A stretch of DNA of 64,000 nucleotides from Sphingobacterium arenae (GTDB lineage: Bacteria; Bacteroidota; Bacteroidia; Sphingobacteriales; Sphingobacteriaceae): positions 682,001-746,000 of the forward strand of contig NZ_JACNYK010000002.1 of NCBI RefSeq assembly GCF_014692505.1, read 5' to 3'. The notes beneath the pieces were generated by a model, which was not told the origin of the DNA, ran no database searches, and saw nothing but the letters and a program-made list of their open reading frames with translations. Made by a program: the position numbers and the translations under genes. Positions 43,065 to 51,902 of this stretch are shown here, piece by piece. Numbering within the stretch: the first letter of the stretch is position 1; each line of letters starts with the position of its first letter.

Positions 43065-43700
43065 TCAAAATACTTTTCTCCCGAAAAGTCCAAAGTTGCT
43101 GTAGTTTGTGCCAAAACATCCGTACTGGTCAAAATTTGCGGCCAGTCCAAACTGTATACCCCCGGTATCTATTCCTGCTCTTGCATATTGATAGCTCCGG
43201 CTATGTCCGTCTCGGTTCCATGTGGTCATATATTGAAATCGGGCGTATAGGTTTACAGGTTTGTTTTCGGCTCCCTGATATTCAATAAAGCCCATAAGTT
43301 CGAAGTTAGGTTCAGACCATATATCCATTCTCGGGTAAATCAGCACAGATGTTGTTTTCCCTTTATGGAAATACTGGAAAAATACAGATGGTCTTACCCG
43401 GTTGACGGGAGTGAAGATAGTACCAACTCCTGATGTCCATCTTTGGCTCATCGCGTAGGAAAGGTAAGACTGGCTCATAATTTCATTTCCACGTTTTTTA
43501 TCATAAGGTATAACAACCGACGAGGTGTGAAAGAAACCGAGGGATTTTTCCGGATGGAACCTTGTGGCAAACGAATGCTGATAATAGTACCCGGCATGTC
43601 CTGCACTGATCTCAACAGGTATTTGCGCCCGGCTATACAAGTACCACATGCTGAAAAACAAGCAGGCCAACAAGTGTTTTATTATCGTTGTTTCGTTCAT
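43065..43700 (-). CDS. outer-membrane-type protein of unknown function (211 aa)
   Basis: A signal peptide (residues 1 to about 25, ending SRAQ) precedes a domain with alternating hydrophobic strands and many aromatic residues (HAGYYYQHSFATRFHPEKSL, VFFQYFHKGKTTSVLIYPRM, NLYARFQYMTTWN). It ends with an aromatic-rich strand (FGLFGRKVF), as in small outer-membrane beta barrels. I do not recognise a named family. It is the first gene of a short minus-strand unit with the DoxX gene, and the AraC gene at 44-44.9 kb lies upstream in the same direction. Confidence 0.6.
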   Translation of the reverse strand: MNETTIIKHLLACLFFSMWYLYSRAQIPVEISAGHAGYYYQHSFATRFHPEKSLGFFHTSSVVIPYDKKRGNEIMSQSYLSYAMSQRWTSGVGTIFTPVNRVRPSVFFQYFHKGKTTSVLIYPRMDIWSEPNFELMGFIEYQGAENKPVNLYARFQYMTTWNRDGHSRSYQYARAGIDTGGIQFGLAANFDQYGCFGTNYSNFGLFGRKVF

Positions 43701-43915
43701 CGTTCCCCTCAGATTTCTTTGTTTGTGCTAAGCTGCGTCGGAAAAATGACTACAGCCAACCACTGTTTAATATATGACACACGACGTACTGAAAACGTGA
43801 CAACTTATTTAGGATATTTTTCTTTCGTAGGTAATCTGTCCTATTTTTTTACCATCCCGATAGAACCATCGTATCTAAATTTCATTGTACGTTTTATGTA
43901 ATACCCTACGAAGAT

Positions 43916-43981
43916 ATGGAGAAGCCTGCCTGTCAATACTGTAAGTATGACGGTAAAAAATGTAGTTTTTTCTGTTTTTGA
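43916..43981 (+). other. cysteine-rich 21-codon frame in the gap 43701-43995
   Basis: The 295-bp gap holds an ATG-initiated 21-codon frame with cysteines at 6, 9, 16 and 20 and a CxxC pair. It is opposite to its neighbours and too short to judge. Otherwise only AT-rich, promoter-like sequence is seen in the gap. Confidence 0.2.
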
Positions 43982-43995
43982 TTTAGAACCCCCAA

Positions 43996-44871
43996 TTATG
44001 TAGGATTATCAACTGTATTTTTGAACTCTGTGGGGAGCTGACCGTCGTAGCTTCTGAATGCACGAGAAAAATGAGACGCATCTGTGTAGCCAAGCTGAAA
44101 CGACACCTCTTTAACAGACATATTCCAAAAGCTCAACAGGTACTTTGCCTCTTGCATGATATGAAACTCAATCCATTTTTTTGCTGAAAGCCCGGTGTAT
44201 TCAACTAATATTTCGCTCAGGTATTTTGGTGATATATGCAACTGTTCCGCGTAAAAGGCAACATCTTTATACTTAGAGAAATTCTTTGAAACTAATTCTC
44301 TAAACTTTACAACGGTATGTTCTTTACCGTTGAGTTCCTTTTTATTGCCCCGGTGCAGGTTCCAGAAATACTTCTGTGAAATAATCAGGATTGAATATAG
44401 TATTCCCGATATTGCTTCGGGCTGATCAGCGATTGCCCGAAGCGTTTTGAAAAGCTGTTGCATTTCCTCAAATTGCCTGTCGGTGAGTTGCATTACACTC
44501 TTTTCATCGGGGCAAAAAAATTCGAGAGAATAGAAAAATGACCTACCGAAATTATTTGCAAAAATATCATCATAAAAAAACAGCGTGTCATTTGAGGGGA
44601 AGCTGGTATTGAGCCATTGGCAGGTCATTCCGGGGCCAATCGTTATTAAGCTTCCACGTGTTAAATCATAATTGGTAGTGCCTATTCTGATGCGAGCTCC
44701 TTCACCATAATACAGACCGATAGTATAAAAGTAGTTTTTAAAAGGATGGGTGATTTTCAGGTCTTCCAGACACGCTTTTGATGCCAAATAGTAAGGCGCC
44801 ATATGACCATCATTTTTTTGAGACCTTAAATATCTGAGTAAATCAACGTTATCTGGATGTTTTTGTTTCAT
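43996..44871 (-). CDS. AraC-family transcriptional regulator
   Basis: This 291-aa regulator has an N-terminal cupin-like sensing domain (DLTRGSLITIGPGMTCQWLN). The C-terminal double HTH contains VAFYAEQLHISPKYLSEILV and MSVKEVSFQLGYTDASHFSR with AFRSYDGQLPTEF. This is the standard AraC/XylS arrangement. It lies 38 bp downstream of the VOC gene on the same strand, so the VOC gene could be part of the same unit; the target genes are not defined. The family call is strong. Confidence 0.9.
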   Translation of the reverse strand: MKQKHPDNVDLLRYLRSQKNDGHMAPYYLASKACLEDLKITHPFKNYFYTIGLYYGEGARIRIGTTNYDLTRGSLITIGPGMTCQWLNTSFPSNDTLFFYDDIFANNFGRSFFYSLEFFCPDEKSVMQLTDRQFEEMQQLFKTLRAIADQPEAISGILYSILIISQKYFWNLHRGNKKELNGKEHTVVKFRELVSKNFSKYKDVAFYAEQLHISPKYLSEILVEYTGLSAKKWIEFHIMQEAKYLLSFWNMSVKEVSFQLGYTDASHFSRAFRSYDGQLPTEFKNTVDNPT

Positions 44872-44909
44872 AAGGAAGTTATAGCGTTCTTGTTCATAAC
44901 ACTATTTTT

Positions 44910-45269
44910 TTAGTTTGTCCAAACAGCAAGTTCGTAACCGTCTAAATCGGTAAATTGAAAACGTCTTCCTCCGGGGAAACTGAATATATCCTTGGTGATT
45001 TTTCCTCCTGCTTTTACTACTTTATTTTTTGTAGCCTCAATATCTTCCGTAAAAAGCACGACTAAAATGCTACCCTTAACAGGTACTCCGTTGGTAAAAC
45101 CGCCATCCACATAATCGCCGGTAAAAGAGGTGTACGCTACTCCGTAATCGGTAAACTTCCAACCAAAACATGTGGTATAAAAGTTTTTGGCTTGAACAAT
45201 ATCCTTTGAGAGAAATTCAATGTATTGTATTTGCTCGTGTTTTAGTTTTTGCGAATTAATTTTAGTCAT
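44910..45269 (-). CDS. VOC-family (glyoxalase/bleomycin-resistance-like) protein
   Basis: This 119-aa single-module VOC protein begins with EQIQYIEFLSKDIVQAKNFY and continues with YCGW-like FGWKFTDYG, FTEDIEATKNKVVKAGGKI and FPGGRRFQFTDLDGYELAVW. It resembles the small, dimeric VOC proteins in the PhnB/glyoxalase-like branch. The function is not predictable. A collapsed copy (start and end only) lies at 41848-41947, showing that the gene was duplicated within about 3 kb. It sits 38 bp upstream of an AraC gene. Confidence 0.85.
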   Translation of the reverse strand: MTKINSQKLKHEQIQYIEFLSKDIVQAKNFYTTCFGWKFTDYGVAYTSFTGDYVDGGFTNGVPVKGSILVVLFTEDIEATKNKVVKAGGKITKDIFSFPGGRRFQFTDLDGYELAVWTN

Positions 45270-45337
45270 AATATCCTATTCTTTATTTGCAAAAATAAAT
45301 GATTATTATAACTGGACTTTGGAAAAAAACGACAAAA

Positions 45338-46072
45338 TTAAAATTTTGAGGGACTAACGCCTGTATATCTTTTTATTTCATTGCTTAAATGGGCATGGTC
45401 ATAATAGCCACATTCGTAGGCAATATCCAATAAACTTTGCTGGTTTCGATTGTACTTTAGTTTAGAAAGAGTGGCTTTGAACCTAACAATATTGGCAAAT
45501 TCTTTTGGGCTAATTCCAATGTACTTTTTGAAGTTTCGTTCTAATTGCCTTGTTGTTGTATTATTCTGTTTTACCAATATGTCCATACTAATTAGACCAT
45601 TGGTTATTTCAATGTCTCTAACTACGTTGAATAGATTATTTTTCTCTTTTGTCAACCCTTTTAAGAAAAATTCATCAAGATAAGAGAAAGAGTGCTGTTC
45701 TATCTTATGAAAGTCGGGTGACAGAGACTGTTCAAATTCAATAGTTTTATCTTTAATTTCATTTAATGGTTCAAAGCTGTAAAACGAGGAAAAGGCTGAC
45801 GGTTTAAAACGAACTCCTATAAGTTTATTCGATGGATAGATAACGCTTTCTTTAAAAGTAGTCATTGTTCCCACGAGATAGGTTTTCTCGGGGTACATGG
45901 TTAAAGCTCCGTTGGATGTTTCGTACTTTTCTCCTAAATTAAATATCAAGTCAACACAATTATCCGGCAATATTATATCTTTGACACATTGTTTCTCCAC
46001 CCCTTCACTAATCCAATAGGCATCGATGTAATCCGCTAAACTTGGATGTGGTTTAATCTCTTTATAAATCAT
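45338..46072 (-). CDS. AraC-type regulator with DUF6597-like N-terminal domain
   Basis: This 244-aa regulator begins HPSLADYIDAYWISEG, and NCVDLIFNLGEKYET and LIGVRFKPSAFSSFYSF match the DUF6597 sensor. The C-terminal HTH contains NNTTTRQLERNFKKYIGISP and LDIAYECGYYDHAHLSNEIK with RYTGVSPSKF. It is a close analogue of the regulator at 38-38.8 kb and also stands upstream of a VOC gene, 68 bp away in the same orientation. The pairing DUF6597-AraC plus VOC thus occurs twice in the window and suggests direct control. Confidence 0.85.
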   Translation of the reverse strand: MIYKEIKPHPSLADYIDAYWISEGVEKQCVKDIILPDNCVDLIFNLGEKYETSNGALTMYPEKTYLVGTMTTFKESVIYPSNKLIGVRFKPSAFSSFYSFEPLNEIKDKTIEFEQSLSPDFHKIEQHSFSYLDEFFLKGLTKEKNNLFNVVRDIEITNGLISMDILVKQNNTTTRQLERNFKKYIGISPKEFANIVRFKATLSKLKYNRNQQSLLDIAYECGYYDHAHLSNEIKRYTGVSPSKF

Positions 46073-46257
46073 AATTCTATTTTAAAAGACCAACCTATAT
46101 TAACATTCGCTTTTGCTTCAAACCGTTAGTTTGTCAATCCTCTTTCCCTTAAAGTTGGGCAACATTTTCTACCAAATTTAGAAAAATTAATTATCATCTT
46201 ATGGGTATTGCTGTATCAAATGCTGTAAATCGGGGTCATTCTTAATGCGTTCCATTT

Positions 46258-46370
46258 CGCTTTGTTTTTGGTGCTGCTCGTCACGTCTGTAGAGAACCAC
46301 ATCGATCCACTTGACACTCAATGGAAGTTTATACTCGACCAGATGCCTTGTTCGCTCAGGTTCTGGTGTT
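46258..46370 (-). pseudogene. fragment of a second DUF2075 gene (nuclease-like N-terminal region)
   Basis: About 110 bp match 5233-5345 of the intact DUF2075 gene at nucleotide level in the same orientation. The minus-strand frame reads VEYKLPLSVKWIDVVLYRRD with EQHQKQ, equal to residues 67-92 of the intact protein. The flanking sequence is not homologous. The rest of the 427-bp gap (46073-46500) shows no gene. Confidence 0.85.
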
Positions 46371-46500
46371 GTATAAGAAAGGTCATTCAATTTCAACAGA
46401 TAAACTTGGAAGAGAACATCTACAACCTTGGATTTGGAGACTTCTGTCCAGAGTATATTTAAAAAATAATAACGAACTTTGTATCAGTAGGTTTAAGGCT

Positions 46501-46662
46501 ATGAGTACCAACAGAGATAAAAAGAACAAGAAAAAAGATGAGTTGACGGCTCAAGAACGTCAAAGTATCTATAACAACTCCTACTTCTTTAAAAAGAAGA
46601 ACGAAGAGGCAATTGACTTCCTGAAAAAACATCCGATACCTAAGGAATATCTTCAACGCTAA
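46501..46662 (+). CDS. small basic protein (53 aa), tentative
   Basis: From the ATG at 46501 the product is highly charged (TNRDKKNKKKDELTAQERQ then SYFFKKKNEEAIDFLKKHPI), with no membrane segment. The lysine-rich N-terminus and amphipathic C-terminal helix could suit a nucleic-acid-binding protein. I do not recognise a family. It follows the DUF2075 fragment directly, so it may be part of a mobile or decayed region. The residue pattern looks coding, but evidence is limited. Confidence 0.4.
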   Translation: MSTNRDKKNKKKDELTAQERQSIYNNSYFFKKKNEEAIDFLKKHPIPKEYLQR

Positions 46663-46811
46663 GAGGCTCCCTTCCTATCCTCAGTTTTAAGAAAGAAACG
46701 GACTACTCAATTCTGACGCAATTCTTGCGCAGATATACTGTCGAACTAATATTAACCGTCCGGAACTGGATGGATTTATCAATATCGGGGCTTAAGGTTG
46801 ACTGATTCCGG

Positions 46812-47249
46812 CTAAGACTTGTTTAACCTTTTTTTCATATAGGCTTTAATTGCGCCTGTTGACCAAAGCGCCAACAGAATTAAAATCGGTTGAAAGAACA
46901 ACCGCATAAGTCTTTTTTGGTCGGTATCGAGACCAAAAGCATCAATTTGATTGGTGTACTGTGAGATGTTGCCAGGAAAGACAAGCACGTAGAATATGGC
47001 TAATATGATGCCTATTCTAACTTTATACCTACTTAGGAATATCATTGCCAATCCAAGAGCAATTTCAACAATTCCAGAGGACACAACCACAAAATCCATA
47101 AAAACTGGCGTGCTTGGCAACCACCTAGGTACCTGAGCCAAAAACTCTTCCCGCATAACAGTTAAGTGGCTTATACCCGCAAATAACATGAAGCCGCCCA
47201 AGAAGATCCTGCATAGATTTTGTAGTGCAGATGTTTTTATCGTGGCCAT
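46812..47249 (-). CDS. DoxX-like membrane protein (145 aa)
   Basis: Four hydrophobic segments follow the DoxX/DUF4281-like layout: LCRIFLGGFMLFAGISHLTV, the loop FLAQVPRWLP, FMDFVVVSSGIVEIALGLAM and the final ILILLALWSTGAIKAYMKKR. The motif around GISHLTV...FLAQVPRWLP is common in small membrane proteins linked to redox or DoxX function. No catalytic role is known. It is the second minus-strand gene after the sugar-isomerase-like gene, 80 bp downstream of it; the direct neighbour downstream is intergenic. Confidence 0.75.
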   Translation of the reverse strand: MATIKTSALQNLCRIFLGGFMLFAGISHLTVMREEFLAQVPRWLPSTPVFMDFVVVSSGIVEIALGLAMIFLSRYKVRIGIILAIFYVLVFPGNISQYTNQIDAFGLDTDQKRLMRLFFQPILILLALWSTGAIKAYMKKRLNKS

Positions 47250-47329
47250 AATAGTGCTTTCAATTTAGAACTTCTTTATCGACCGAAAAGTTTTATCAAT
47301 TTGTCGTCGTCCGCCAAATTGGGATCCAG

Positions 47330-48190
47330 CTATAGCTTTTTCGCCAATTCCCACTGTTTGGCAATGGTTTCTTTCGCTAAAGGAAGTTCCGTTTCCAAAT
47401 CCGTAAACCGGCATTCCAATGCGATCATTCCTTTGTAACCAATTTGCTGAAACGCACGGAAATAAGGCACAAAGTTATCTCCTTTGACCCCTGGAGCGGA
47501 ACGTGTTTCTTTCTCACCTATATCGCAATGGTAAATATATTTTCCTCCATCGATAATATGGTCTGCTGGCTCATTTTCACGCATCATATGGTAGGTATCT
47601 ACCGTTACACGGAAATTCGGATGATCAACTTTTTTGGCAATCAAAATGGCCTCTTGCAAAGTATTGATGAAATTGCATTCTTCTTTATTCTGGCTTTCCA
47701 GCGAGAGTACGATATCATATTGCGCAGCAAGAACGGCCAGTTTTCTGGAAATGTCTACAAATTGCTTGCGAGCGACATTTTTATCAAACCCATCCGGGAT
47801 CATGCGGGATGCGCCACTACCAAAAACGATTAGCCGAATATTTAATTTTTCTGCTCGCTCAAAAACTCTGGTGGCATACGCTATGATTTTTTGCTCATTA
47901 ACGTCGGGCCCGGTGGTCTTGATGGAACCGGGGATAAAAACATTACAAACGAACATATCCAGCGGAAAATCAATATTATTGCTATGCCCATCATATAGGC
48001 TATCCGGTTTCTGCGGTTGCAATATTTCGGCAACAGTCGGTTGAATAAAAGTATATCCATGTTTATGGACCAAAGGAACTTTATCCATTGTCGCACAAAC
48101 GCCTAAAAGTGGAACGTCTGTTTTTTGGCCAAAAACTAAATTTGGACTGATGACAATAAGTAACAAAAAAAGATAGATCAGCTTTTTCAC
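47330..48190 (-). CDS. periplasmic sugar-phosphate isomerase/epimerase-like TIM-barrel protein
   Basis: The protein has 286 aa from a GTG at 48190, chosen because it starts a signal peptide (KKLIYLFLLLIVISPNLVFG); another GTG at 48235 would add 15 residues. The rest is an AP-endonuclease-2-like TIM barrel with NIRLIVFGSGASRM, DIVLSLESQNKEE, NFRVTVDTYHMMRENE, YIYHCDIGEKETRSAPG and GMIALECRF, which keep the Glu, Asp/His and Glu metal-ligand positions. Such exported members act on sugars in Bacteroidota, but the substrate is unknown. No catabolic partner is adjacent. Confidence 0.78.
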   Translation of the reverse strand: MKKLIYLFLLLIVISPNLVFGQKTDVPLLGVCATMDKVPLVHKHGYTFIQPTVAEILQPQKPDSLYDGHSNNIDFPLDMFVCNVFIPGSIKTTGPDVNEQKIIAYATRVFERAEKLNIRLIVFGSGASRMIPDGFDKNVARKQFVDISRKLAVLAAQYDIVLSLESQNKEECNFINTLQEAILIAKKVDHPNFRVTVDTYHMMRENEPADHIIDGGKYIYHCDIGEKETRSAPGVKGDNFVPYFRAFQQIGYKGMIALECRFTDLETELPLAKETIAKQWELAKKL

Positions 48191-48378
48191 TGCTTCGATG
48201 TTAAGGTTTATAAGTAAGATGTGTCTTGATAACACTATTTAAAAAGTGAATATAGTATTTTTTATTGAATCTTCATGAGACTTTTGGTAGTCGGTGGTTT
48301 ACAATGCCGAAAGTGCCGATAGATGGATAAGGTATATGATCAAATTTTTCCTATATTAGTTACTTAACAACTATAACC

Positions 48379-48969
48379 ATGAAAAAACTTATTCTACTTT
48401 TAATTGTGTTTACTTCGACACATTCATTTGCCCAAAGAGCGAAAAATGTGTTCTCAAGGAAATCCACGCCTGTTACAATCAATAAAAATAGAGATACTTC
48501 TTTACGCGTGATCATAGTTGACAAAGAGAAACAGGTACGGCAGCCCGCCTATTTTGTTAATGATAGATTTGTAAAGAACCATGGCTTTATCAAACCTGAA
48601 CGAATAGAAAACATACATATAATCAAAAGAGATACCGTAATCGAAACGCAAACATATGCAGGTCAGATCCATATAAAGACGAAAGCAAACTATACTCCTC
48701 AATTTATTTCTTTAGCAGAACTAAAAGATAAATATACAAGCTTTAAAGACATGCCTGTAGTATTCATGCTGGACGCTGATGTGATCAATTCTGATGAAGA
48801 AAATTTTTTTGTAGATGAAAATAACCTGTTAACGATAATCGTTGACAAACTGAAAACCAATAAAGATAATGCCGAGATAGGATTAATAAAATTATTGACA
48901 AAATCCAAAGAGAACATTGATAAAAGAAATAACATTATGATCCGTGGCGACGGAATAGTAGCGAAATAA
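48379..48969 (+). CDS. secreted protein of unknown function (196 aa)
   Basis: A signal peptide (KKLILLLIVFTSTHSFAQ) is followed by a soluble protein with a central DRFVKNHGFIKPERIENIHI and KRDTVIETQTYAGQIHIKTK. That pattern resembles the plug-like or carboxypeptidase-regulatory-like modules found near TonB proteins, though the similarity is weak. The C-terminal half has no known motif. It is on the plus strand, convergent with the thioredoxin lipoprotein gene only 8 bp away, so the two share the terminator region. Confidence 0.55.
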   Translation: MKKLILLLIVFTSTHSFAQRAKNVFSRKSTPVTINKNRDTSLRVIIVDKEKQVRQPAYFVNDRFVKNHGFIKPERIENIHIIKRDTVIETQTYAGQIHIKTKANYTPQFISLAELKDKYTSFKDMPVVFMLDADVINSDEENFFVDENNLLTIIVDKLKTNKDNAEIGLIKLLTKSKENIDKRNNIMIRGDGIVAK

Positions 48970-48977
48970 AATGTTGC

Positions 48978-50507
48978 TTATTTTAACTGAACGTCAATCA
49001 TCTCTTTTACTACGTCATTTCCGGGAAACTCTGAAAATTTATTGACGAGCAAACCTTCTTTATTATATAACAGATAGGACGGGATATACTGAAACTCAAA
49101 ATAATCCATCATGTACCCCCATTGAGCGTCTGTCAGATAGTAGTGTTCGTCTCCTATTCCTTTTATTTTTTCTTCCCATAGCTTTTGCGGCGAAGAACCG
49201 TTTGTGAGGTACACAAATACAACATCCTTATCTCGAAAATCGCCTTTTGTACCCCTGAACTGTTTGATTGCTTCCAGACACGGAGCACACCATGTTGCCC
49301 AAAGGTCAATAAACACAACCTTGTCCTTATACTTGGAAACAATAGTTTCCATTACTTTGTCTTCCGGAACACTTGAGATATCATTGACGACAAGGGGTGA
49401 TTTTACTTTATCCAGCTCAATAATCTGTTGGTTTTTGCGAAACAGTATTTTTGCGATTTCTCCATTTTTCCAATATTGTTCAATATGCTCTTTCTGCTTA
49501 TCGGTAAGCGGCTTTATCTCTTCATTGAGCTGATGGGCATAAGCATTGGCTGCTAAAATATCATAATATGGCCCTTCATCGAATCCGACCAGATCAGCCA
49601 AAATAGCTTTTACGGTTGCCAACCAGGAGGAAATGTCGCTCTCTCCGATCGTAGGGAGTCCTAATACTTCATTTTGAAGAATTAAGTTCTGAAATTCAGG
49701 AAATGTGAACGTGTGGAGATATTGCGGATCGTTAAGTTTGAAATCTTTCAAAAAACGGAAATACGATCGGTCAATACTTTGGATCTCGGGCATACCAACT
49801 CTATCCTGAGTAGCATTACGATAATTACGTTTCATCTCTGCTTCGTAATCGAAGACATGTCCCGTATACAGGAATAAACGATAATCTTTTGCTATAATAC
49901 CTTTAAACTCCTTCGAGAATATTTTATCATTATCCACGAATAGTGCCAATCTTTCAGATACCGTACTTCTGACTTTATCCAAGAACTCATCTGTAGTTTT
50001 ATCATAGAGCCGTGGATATACCCAGCCTGGTGGCTTATTTGGTCTGTAATTAATCATTTTGTTTAACACCTCCATGCTTTGCCTCATATCATATTTGTTC
50101 ATGGCAGGCGTAACATCTACGTTTTTGATATTAAAATCTGAATCATAGGTGATATCAATGTGAGTAGAATCATTTGTCGTTGGTGTGATTATAAGAGTTT
50201 TATAGGGGCTTACACTCGTGTACAATCCTAGTGAAGAAGTCTCGGTCTCCACATCAAAGTCCAGTGAGAATTTGCCCGATTGGTCAGCGACAACTTTATG
50301 CCTAACATTTTCTCCTGAAATCGGATGTAGAACAGTAATCGTTACATTAATGTTATCCTTATTGTGACCATCAGGGGTGATGATTCTTCCTGTTATTTTG
50401 GAAGCACCGGCGACTATAGTTGTTGTGTCTGTATTTATATCTGTTGTCATGTTACATGACAAAAAGAACAAAAGACTACATACGAAAAGAAGTTTTATTT
50501 TAATCAT
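48978..50507 (-). CDS. TlpA-type thioredoxin-like lipoprotein
   Basis: This 509-aa lipoprotein has its lipobox (FFLSC) at about residue 18. An N-terminal carboxypeptidase-regulatory-like beta domain (GRIITPDGHNKDNINVTITV) and a long helical middle precede the C-terminal TlpA/ResA thioredoxin domain. The redox motif WCAPC occurs in WATWCAPCLEAIKQF, and the cis-proline segment is QYIPSYLLY. It should act as a periplasmic disulfide reductase anchored to a membrane. It is monocistronic and convergent with the gene before it. It parallels the thioredoxin at 9-10.2 kb. Confidence 0.85.
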   Translation of the reverse strand: MIKIKLLFVCSLLFFLSCNMTTDINTDTTTIVAGASKITGRIITPDGHNKDNINVTITVLHPISGENVRHKVVADQSGKFSLDFDVETETSSLGLYTSVSPYKTLIITPTTNDSTHIDITYDSDFNIKNVDVTPAMNKYDMRQSMEVLNKMINYRPNKPPGWVYPRLYDKTTDEFLDKVRSTVSERLALFVDNDKIFSKEFKGIIAKDYRLFLYTGHVFDYEAEMKRNYRNATQDRVGMPEIQSIDRSYFRFLKDFKLNDPQYLHTFTFPEFQNLILQNEVLGLPTIGESDISSWLATVKAILADLVGFDEGPYYDILAANAYAHQLNEEIKPLTDKQKEHIEQYWKNGEIAKILFRKNQQIIELDKVKSPLVVNDISSVPEDKVMETIVSKYKDKVVFIDLWATWCAPCLEAIKQFRGTKGDFRDKDVVFVYLTNGSSPQKLWEEKIKGIGDEHYYLTDAQWGYMMDYFEFQYIPSYLLYNKEGLLVNKFSEFPGNDVVKEMIDVQLK

Positions 50508-50539
50508 TGTTAGCTTAATTTAAACCCCGACAAAATCTC

Positions 50540-50790
50540 CGTGGTATCGAGTCCACGCTTGTCTGCTAGTAAGAGCGCATACATCAGCACGTCCGCCAGT
50601 TCTTCTTTCAGCTTTTCGGGATGGGCTTCTTCGTTTACTTTCCAGAGGTACAGTTCCCGTAACTCACACGCTTCTATACGGAGGTCTTTGGAATTGTGGA
50701 ACGGCTGTCAGTCACGGGCATCGCGAAAGTATGCTTCTAAAACGGCTTGATGCTAAATTTACGAATTTTGTGGGAGTATGGAGGGTAAAA
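50540..50790 (-). pseudogene. decayed copy of the mazG-like gene with its leader
   Basis: Nucleotide homology runs from about 50540 to 50790, matching 5595-5900 of the intact mazG-like gene in the same orientation. Long identical stretches include the region coding ADVLMYALLLADK. Short internal deletions remove several codon blocks and shift the frame. The leader element survives at 50761-50784. The gap 50508-50900 holds nothing else recognisable. Confidence 0.88.
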
Positions 50791-50900
50791 ATTCACAGTA
50801 TGAAAAAGATAATGATGTCGACAGGTGTATCGTATCCATTAATTTCCTCATCATTTAAAAGTGTATAACAAGCAATTTAATAAATAAAAGATGGATACTG

Positions 50901-51902
50901 CTATTTCTCCTCAAAGCTTTTTAACTCCTTATTGACCTCTTCCAGCAGCTGTTCTTCAGTTGGCAAATATAGTTTATATTGACTGGCAATAATTTGTCTT
51001 TGTCCTTCCGCCAATGTAAATTTCACCATCGCATCGTTTTTATTTGCACATAATAAGATACCTACAGTTGGGTTCTCTCTGGGTAGCTTCTCAATGCGAT
51101 CGTAATAATTAACGTACATCTGCAATTGCCCAATATCTTGATGTGTCAGCTTATGAGTTTTAATCTCGACGATTACAAAAGATTGTAGCAATCGGTTATA
51201 CAGAACCAAATCAATAAAAAAATCATCGCCCTCGATATGGATTCTTTTCTGTCGTGCCACAAAGGAAAAACCATTCCCTAACTCCAATAAGAATTCTTGA
51301 AGGTGCGTTATTATAGCATTCTCCAAATCCTTTTCATAGTATGCAGTTTCTCTTTTTAATCCTAAAAACTCCAAATACACCGGATCTTTGATAATCTCTT
51401 TAGCATCAGACGGAAGCTTCTCATTTTTAGCTACTGATAGAACATCTTCTTTATCATTGCTTACTAACAGGCGCTCGTATAGGTTACTGTAAATCTGCCT
51501 TTCCAATTGGCGAACCGTCCAGTTGTTTTTGATAGCTTCTGCACTATAAAAATCTCGTTTACTCTTACTATCAACACTACATAGCAGTTTATATTGACTC
51601 CAACTTAATTGTGCATACAGTGTATGCACAATTGGAAAAGTACGATAAAATTGGCGGTAAAGGTTAATTTGGCGAACGGAAAAACCACTTCCAAATTCAG
51701 GTTGCAATTGTTCTGAAAGATATTTGATAAGAAATTTCCCGTAATCGGCCCTCTCTTTCCCCTCTTGTTCTTCTTCAAAAATACGCTTCCCAATGTGCCA
51801 ATACATTAATGTTCGTTGATGATCAACGGCGCGGATGGCCTTATCCTTTGACTGGACTATGATATTCTTGATATCTGTAATAATAGATTGGTTTATAATC
51901 AT
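50901..51902 (-). CDS. DUF1016/YhcG-type PD-(D/E)XK nuclease
   Basis: This 333-aa protein has the N-terminal DUF1016 helical region (YWHIGKRIFEEEQEG, RADYGKFLIKYLSEQLQ and SVRQINLYRQFYRTFP), which resembles a DNA-binding module. The C-terminal PDDEXK domain includes FFIDLVLYNRLLQSFVIVEI followed by K (the D...ExK residues) and QLQMYVNYYDR. YhcG-like proteins are putative nucleases often found in mobile or defence islands. It follows a decayed mazG copy and shares an upstream 24-nt element with the intact mazG-DUF2075 operon. Function in defence is inference. Confidence 0.85.
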   Translation of the reverse strand: MIINQSIITDIKNIIVQSKDKAIRAVDHQRTLMYWHIGKRIFEEEQEGKERADYGKFLIKYLSEQLQPEFGSGFSVRQINLYRQFYRTFPIVHTLYAQLSWSQYKLLCSVDSKSKRDFYSAEAIKNNWTVRQLERQIYSNLYERLLVSNDKEDVLSVAKNEKLPSDAKEIIKDPVYLEFLGLKRETAYYEKDLENAIITHLQEFLLELGNGFSFVARQKRIHIEGDDFFIDLVLYNRLLQSFVIVEIKTHKLTHQDIGQLQMYVNYYDRIEKLPRENPTVGILLCANKNDAMVKFTLAEGQRQIIASQYKLYLPTEEQLLEEVNKELKSFEEK

